Origin: Acidobacteriota bacterium
GTDB taxonomy: Bacteria > Acidobacteriota > Thermoanaerobaculia > Multivoradales > J023
Assembly: GCA_029263315.1 (NCBI GenBank)
Contig: JAJCXR010000063.1
Location: forward strand, 1 to 64,000
DNA length: 64,000 nt
Direction of reading: 5' to 3'
Shown: in pieces, positions 59,754-64,000 of the stretch
Position numbering within the stretch: position 1 is the stretch's first letter
Layout of the letters: every line of letters starts with the position of its first letter
Position numbers and translations under genes: made by a program
The notes under the pieces: generated by a model
What the model saw: only the letters and a program-made list of their open reading frames with translations
Told to the model about the DNA's origin: nothing
Databases searched by the model: none

Positions 59754-60470
59754 TCAGGAGCCGTCGCGGGCCTCGGTCCAAGCTTCGACGGCCGGTCGCA
59801 GCACGGATTCGAGATGTCGATTGACTTCATCGATCCGCTCCTTGAGCTCTTCCCGCGGCACCGCTCGACAAGGAATCGGCGGATGGTAGCGAACGGCCAA
59901 CGGTTTGAACCAACGTGGCAGCCAGCCGTGGCGCGGCCACGCCTCGTAGGCACCGAGCACGGACACCGGCACGATGTCGACACCCAGAGTCAGGGCGGCG
60001 CGGGCGGCGCCCTTCTGTAACTTCATCAGCCGACCGTCCGGTGAGCGGTGGCCCTCCGGAAAAATCACCGCGATGCCCTGCTGCCGCAGCACATCCAAGA
60101 CCCGGCCGTAGGCGGTCTTGTCCCGTGGTCCGTCGACCGGAATGCAATGCAGGCTACGCAGCACCCATCCCAAGATCGGGGCTCGACAGTAGGACCCCGC
60201 CACCATGGGGTGAATCGGCCGCTTCACCTTGAAGCCCACCAACATGCCGTCGTAGTTGGACTGATGGTTTGGCGCCAGGATCACCGCTCCGTGGTCCGGA
60301 ACGTGCTCTTCGCCGGTCACCACAACACGGTGGAAGAGGCGAAAGTAGAACGCGACCAAGAGACGCAGCAGGCGGGTCACCCCGGCCATCAAGGGGGTCT
60401 CTTCGACCGTCGATGGGGAGCCACTCGACCGCGATGCCCCACCAGCCAGGTGCGCTTTCTCCTCAGTCAT
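59754..60470 (-). CDS. 1-acyl-glycerol-3-phosphate acyltransferase-like protein (PlsC family)
   Basis: 238 residues. Hydrophobic N-terminus (LLVAFYFRLFHRVV), the catalytic H-x4-D in PNHQSNYDGM and FPEGHRSPDG (EGHR motif). It transfers an acyl chain at the membrane. The start MTEEKAHL overlaps the upstream epimerase stop by 8 bases; an extended frame above it was rejected because it mirrors that gene. Last gene of the operon. Confidence 0.88.
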   Translation of the reverse strand: MTEEKAHLAGGASRSSGSPSTVEETPLMAGVTRLLRLLVAFYFRLFHRVVVTGEEHVPDHGAVILAPNHQSNYDGMLVGFKVKRPIHPMVAGSYCRAPILGWVLRSLHCIPVDGPRDKTAYGRVLDVLRQQGIAVIFPEGHRSPDGRLMKLQKGAARAALTLGVDIVPVSVLGAYEAWPRHGWLPRWFKPLAVRYHPPIPCRAVPREELKERIDEVNRHLESVLRPAVEAWTEARDGS

Positions 60471-61494
60471 CCGCCTTGTCCTGAGGCTGCTCGGCGAATT
60501 GCCGGTAATAGTCGAGGCTCGATGCAAGTCCCTGCTCGAAGGTGGCCAGCTCGAGCTCCGGTAACAGGCGCTGGAGCTTGGCATTGGAAAAGGAGTTGTC
60601 TTGGGCCACCAAGGCCAGGCGGATGGAAGTGATCGAGCTCGGACTGACCTCCGGATCAATGCCCAGCAACCGCTCACGGAGGCGCACCGGCCAATAGAGC
60701 ACGGGCAAGGGCAAGCTGATCCGTGGCGGCTGCCAACCAAAGGTCTGGCATAGGGTGGTGATCACCTGGCGGTAGGTGATCGGATGACCGTCCGTCAGGT
60801 GATAGATCGGTGCCTGCCGATCGATCTGCCCCTCGCCCGCCGCCAGGCGGGCGATGATCTGGGCCAGGTCCCTGGCCCAGATCATCGACATGGCAGCCCG
60901 GCCGCCGGAGATCCAGAAGGGGTACTTGCGCGCGGCGCCGATCAACCTGGGGAGGACCGCCGCGTCCCCGTCGCCATAGACAAAACGATGGCGCAGAATC
61001 ACCGTCTCGAAACCTGCACGCTGATCATGCGGGGGGCTGTGGTCTTGCAGAAAGATATCCTCAGCCGCCGCCTTGGAGCGGGAAAACGGCGTGTCCGGCC
61101 GCACCGGCGTCGTCTCATCGGCCAAGCGGTGAGCTCCATGGCCGTAAACCCCCACCGAGCTGAGGTAGATCAGACGCCCGACTCCGGCCGCCGCCGCGCG
61201 CTGCGCCAGCAAACGACTTCCCTCCACGTTGACGCGCTCGAAGCCGGAGCCATCGTGATCGATATTCTTGCCCGCCAAGTGCACCACCGCCGAGGCGCCG
61301 GTCAGCCCAGCGTCCAAGGCCGCGGCGTCGAGCAGATCCCCGACCACCATCTCCAATCCCGGGAAACGGCTCGCCAGCTGTGCATTGGGTCGCGATACCA
61401 GGGTCGTCGGCGTCAGACCGGCACGGCGCAAGGCGTCGAGCACGTGCTGACCATTGAAACCACTTCCGCCGGTGACAAAAACCCGCCGACTCAT
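60463..61494 (-). CDS. NAD-dependent epimerase/dehydratase-like protein
   Basis: 343 residues. VFVTGGSGFNGQHVLDALRRAG is the Rossmann nucleotide motif; LIYLSSVGVYGHGAHR ... PFSRSKAAAEDI provides the Ser-Tyr-x3-Lys-like catalytic set (Tyr is replaced by Phe at SRS-K; the Ser-Lys are clear). RHRFVYGDGDAAVLPRLIGAARKYPFWISGGRAAMSMIWARDLAQ is typical of extended SDR. Substrate may be a sterol/lipid-like or nucleotide-sugar molecule. ATGA overlap with the next gene upstream. Confidence 0.88.
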   Translation of the reverse strand: MSRRVFVTGGSGFNGQHVLDALRRAGLTPTTLVSRPNAQLASRFPGLEMVVGDLLDAAALDAGLTGASAVVHLAGKNIDHDGSGFERVNVEGSRLLAQRAAAAGVGRLIYLSSVGVYGHGAHRLADETTPVRPDTPFSRSKAAAEDIFLQDHSPPHDQRAGFETVILRHRFVYGDGDAAVLPRLIGAARKYPFWISGGRAAMSMIWARDLAQIIARLAAGEGQIDRQAPIYHLTDGHPITYRQVITTLCQTFGWQPPRISLPLPVLYWPVRLRERLLGIDPEVSPSSITSIRLALVAQDNSFSNAKLQRLLPELELATFEQGLASSLDYYRQFAEQPQDKADD

Positions 61495-62204
61495 CGTCCC
61501 CCCCCGCGCCTCGACCGGTGCCCGCCGACCGGTTGTTCCAGGGTCGCCAATGACTCGATGGCCCGCCGCATCTCGGCGGTCAGCTCGTCTGCCGACGGCT
61601 TGCCGGCTGCCTCAAGGGTGCTGTTCCGGGGGTTGAGCGGCGGCCCGAACCGTAGCTGCGCCGGTCCACGATGGCCCCTGGTGGTGCCGTAGATATAACA
61701 GGGCACGATCGGCACTTGCTTCGCCAGCGCCACTTCGGCGGCCCAGGTCTTGAAATCCCCCAGGCCGTCGGGGTTGCGCCCCATTTCCGGATAAATCAGC
61801 AATACCTCCCCTCGATCCAGCAACAGCCCACAGTCGGCAACAAATTGCCCTTGATCGTCCACCCGCAGAATGTTCGCCAAGGCCATCAAAACCCGCAGGG
61901 GACGGGTGCGAAACAGCCGTGGTTTGGCACCACAGACCACAAAACGCATGGGCAGAGCCAAAATGAAGTAAATCGAGTCGACAAACGCGGCATGGTTGGC
62001 CACCACAATGCACGGTTGACGGGTGGTGGGAAGATGCCCCCTGCCTTCGACGCTGAAGCCACGCAGCCCCATGATGGGGAGCAGCAAGGATCTGAGGAAC
62101 CCACGGCAAGCCAACCAAAAGGGCCGGTTGATCGGGCTGCTGAGCTGGCCAGGGGGCGGCACCTCAGGTGAGGAAACGTTCGCCGAAGCGCTGTGCATGG
62201 TCAT
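61491..62204 (-). CDS. second PlsC-family acyltransferase
   Basis: 237 residues. NHAAFVDSIYF (H-x4-D) and YPEMGRNPDG (the EMGR form of the EGTR motif), then VPIVPCYIYGTTRG. Short hydrophobic N-terminus. Two acyltransferases in one operon suggest two acylation steps or different substrates. The start may be ATG 62204 (overlapping the amidohydrolase gene by 41 bp) or GTG 62162 directly after that stop. Confidence 0.86.
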   Translation of the reverse strand: MTMHSASANVSSPEVPPPGQLSSPINRPFWLACRGFLRSLLLPIMGLRGFSVEGRGHLPTTRQPCIVVANHAAFVDSIYFILALPMRFVVCGAKPRLFRTRPLRVLMALANILRVDDQGQFVADCGLLLDRGEVLLIYPEMGRNPDGLGDFKTWAAEVALAKQVPIVPCYIYGTTRGHRGPAQLRFGPPLNPRNSTLEAAGKPSADELTAEMRRAIESLATLEQPVGGHRSRRGGGR

Positions 62205-63090
62205 GCAACAGGCCTTGTGTCAGGTGCTCCGCCCCGTGGCGTCGCAGGCTCTGCAAGGTCAACCGCAGATTGAAGGGGTAGGCGAAGGGTGGTGCGTCGT
62301 TGCCCCAGAATAGCTTGCTCCAGTCCACCGTCACCTGCAGTTGGAGGAGACGCCGCAGGGCGAAATGGCCGAAGCCGCTGAGATCGCCCCACACGTTGTC
62401 GTGTTGGGTCACCATTTGCGCCCCCTCTTCGAACCACAGGGCGCCGCCGGTGTGACACAGGATCATCTGTAGGTCGGGGAATTGACGGGCCGGGCGGTCG
62501 AAAAACAATGGATTAGCGTACCGCGAGCTCATGAAGGCACCGGCTTTCGCCTCTTCTTTCTTGTGGCGGGCGGTGATGAACCCGGTGTGGATCATCGCCA
62601 CTTGCCCCAAATCTTGCATGGTGCCCCAGAAACCGTCGAAGGCCGGATCGTCGCCGCGCCAACCGGCCGGGGGTAGCAGCTTGACCACCTTGACGCCGGA
62701 GTCGGCAAAAGCCTGGAGAGCGGCCTCCGCCTCCGGATGCCGCGGATCGATGAAGTGGGAGACCCAAAAACGCTCAGCGTGCTCGGCGACCACCTGCAAC
62801 AGCTGCCCGTTGCCCCACAGCGAGCTCGCTTGGGGGGGCGCCGACTGGATCAACGCCCGGCGGACGCCAAACCGCTGCATCACCGCCAGCTGCATCTCCA
62901 GGACACCGTCGAAGGCCGGCAGAATCTGATGCATGTCGATGATCGACGCGGGCAACCCGGCGACCTCCTGTCCGGCGATGAAGGCAGGGTCCCGCAGACG
63001 GGAGGTATCCCGGGGATAGCCACAGGACGGGCAAGCGTCCAACCCTTCATCGTAGGGGGCCCGACAATAGATGTAGTCACAGAGAAGCAT
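62164..63090 (-). CDS. amidohydrolase-like TIM-barrel protein
   Basis: 308 residues. The N-terminus has two Cys pairs (CDYIYC and CPSCGYPRD), like a small zinc ribbon. The barrel has IIDMHQILPAFDG (expected D-x-H-x-H, but the second His is Gln-Ile), then IHTGFITAR, ILCHTGGALW and WGNDAPPF (last metal Asp). Because the first HxH is incomplete, metal binding may differ from typical members. Amidohydrolase-2-like proteins include decarboxylases and lactonases. Operon member with the AfsA-like gene 98 bp upstream. Confidence 0.75.
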   Translation of the reverse strand: MLLCDYIYCRAPYDEGLDACPSCGYPRDTSRLRDPAFIAGQEVAGLPASIIDMHQILPAFDGVLEMQLAVMQRFGVRRALIQSAPPQASSLWGNGQLLQVVAEHAERFWVSHFIDPRHPEAEAALQAFADSGVKVVKLLPPAGWRGDDPAFDGFWGTMQDLGQVAMIHTGFITARHKKEEAKAGAFMSSRYANPLFFDRPARQFPDLQMILCHTGGALWFEEGAQMVTQHDNVWGDLSGFGHFALRRLLQLQVTVDWSKLFWGNDAPPFAYPFNLRLTLQSLRRHGAEHLTQGLLHDHAQRFGERFLT

Positions 63091-63188
63091 GTAGAGATCC
63101 TCCGGGGCGACCCCCAGGGAGCAACATCGAGCCCGCTGTCATCACGGCGGGGACGAGGACGAGACCCCAAAAATCAGGGCCCCGGTGA

Positions 63189-63755
63189 TCACTTGGAGCG
63201 GATGGCCCCACGGCGCATGCGTGCCATCGCCCGTTTCGAGTAAATATGCCAACGACCGGCCATATAACCAATGGCCTGGTCGTTCTGGACGAAGTTGCCG
63301 TAATAATACATCTCGGTCAAGGCACCGCGTTTGAACTGCTTCTCGCTCACCGAGCTGTTGACAAACACCGGGACATCGAGCTCGGCAAAGCTCGAGAAGT
63401 CCACTTGCATGCCATTGAGAATGAACACCGTGTCGTCGAGGGGAACATCGTAGGCCACATGGGCGACGGTGGTGCCCAACTGCCGACCCGCTTCGATCAG
63501 CATCAACCCGGGGACATGATCGAGGGGATGCTCGAAGAAAAAGCTGTGGCTCTTGTCGATGAAAAGCTGGGCGATGAAATCATCGGGATGATCGTCATCT
63601 ATTTGCTCGAAGCGGGAGACGAAGACGTTGTCTTCTCGATGTTTGTGAACCCATTTGCGGTCAACCCGCGGAGGTAATTGCTGCGCAGACTCTTCAGCCC
63701 ATTGTCGCAGCCGCGGCACGACGACGGACAAATCGATGTTGGTTGTCTTATCCAT
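63189..63755 (-). CDS. AfsA/ScbA-family hotdog protein
   Basis: 188 residues. WVHKHREDNVFVSRFEQI and FIDKSHSFFFEHPLDHVPGLMLIEAGRQLG are the two blocks that mark AfsA-like hotdog domains (the H-P-x-D-H-x-P-G-x-L-x-x-E-A-x-R region). AfsA family proteins make A-factor-type butanolide precursors by joining an acyl chain to a C3 phosphate, but single-hotdog versions also occur elsewhere. GAGG precedes the ATG at 63755. It starts the minus-strand operon that includes two acyltransferases and an epimerase. Confidence 0.82.
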   Translation of the reverse strand: MDKTTNIDLSVVVPRLRQWAEESAQQLPPRVDRKWVHKHREDNVFVSRFEQIDDDHPDDFIAQLFIDKSHSFFFEHPLDHVPGLMLIEAGRQLGTTVAHVAYDVPLDDTVFILNGMQVDFSSFAELDVPVFVNSSVSEKQFKRGALTEMYYYGNFVQNDQAIGYMAGRWHIYSKRAMARMRRGAIRSK

Positions 63756-63965
63756 AAATCCTCGGCTGACCCACCGTTCACTAAAATCCACCACGGAACA
63801 CCTTCAGGTGGAGGGCGGTGGCTACTCTAATCCCCGGACGACAGCCGGTCAACCGGCGCTCCCCGGCGGCCACCCATGCATCCGCACGCCGGTGGCAGGC
63901 ATAGTACAGGCATAGTCTTGGAATTCCACGGGGCGTCAGGGATCGGTGCTGCCCACAGAACGGCA

Positions 63966-63991
63966 AAAGGCTGCCCGTGAGAGCAGCCTTT
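63966..63991 (-). terminator. possible terminator of a gene to the right
   Basis: Perfect 9-bp stem AAAGGCTGC/GCAGCCTTT, 8-base loop. The minus strand continues TTTTGCCG, so it could end a minus-strand gene beyond 64000. 63756-63965 holds the AfsA-like gene's upstream region; no further gene is seen. Confidence 0.55.
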
Positions 63992-64000
63992 GCTGGAGGT

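Overview
The window reads as chromosomal DNA of a high-GC, Gram-negative, non-proteobacterial organism, most likely an Acidobacteriota member (Thermoanaerobaculia-like). The Gram-negative evidence is a TonB-dependent receptor, two lipoproteins with lipoboxes and O-antigen-type polysaccharide genes. The phylum guess rests mainly on the large ELWxxDGT protein at 23665-27204, which ends in two copies of a ~90-residue beta domain that I associate with Acidobacteriota secreted proteins, and on a Pup-like modifier gene next to a PafA/Dop-family gene. It is an inference, not a proof. I see no rRNA, tRNA or CRISPR array.

Layout. 1-2100: GC-rich repeats, a GNAT and an SRPBCC gene, and a decayed toxin-antitoxin pair whose toxin has an in-frame TGA. 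2196-13343: polysaccharide locus A. A sugar dehydrogenase and hexapeptide acyltransferase face a tightly overlapping + strand run of glycosyltransferases, a methyltransferase, a B12-type radical SAM enzyme, a NodB-like deacetylase, an initiating phosphoglycosyl transferase, a Wzy/WaaL-type polymerase or ligase and a Wzx-like flippase. 13364-20505: secreted proteins (GH17-like hydrolase, large subtilase, repeat protein) separated by repeat-rich DNA. 20890-23473: an ArsR-methyltransferase fusion regulator and S-adenosylhomocysteinase. 23665-33601: secreted or scaffold proteins, DinB-like, PATAN/J-like/TPR, SDR, TPR lipoprotein and thioesterase genes. 33706-35616: the Pup-like protein ending in Gly-Gly-Glu, then a PafA/Dop homologue with a strongly hydrophobic insertion. 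35828-37591: a GspE/PilB ATPase. 37698-55516: polysaccharide locus B, with a second initiating transferase, many glycosyltransferases (several of them paralogous pairs), a methyltransferase-coiled-coil protein and a sulfatase-fold lipoprotein. 55845-59559: a small repeat ORF, a phosphopantetheinyl transferase and a TonB receptor. 59754-63755: a minus-strand operon with two PlsC acyltransferases, an NAD-dependent epimerase, an amidohydrolase and an AfsA-like hotdog protein, possibly making a lipid or butanolide-like molecule.

The most interesting system is the two-gene ubiquitin-like pair at 33706-35616. It would couple a Pup-type tag to a ligase that appears to be membrane-embedded. Second are a candidate structured 5' leader RNA at 20506-20647, a dispersed intergenic repeat family, and the AfsA/PlsC operon. 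All functional statements come from reading motifs in the sequence; no database search was run.
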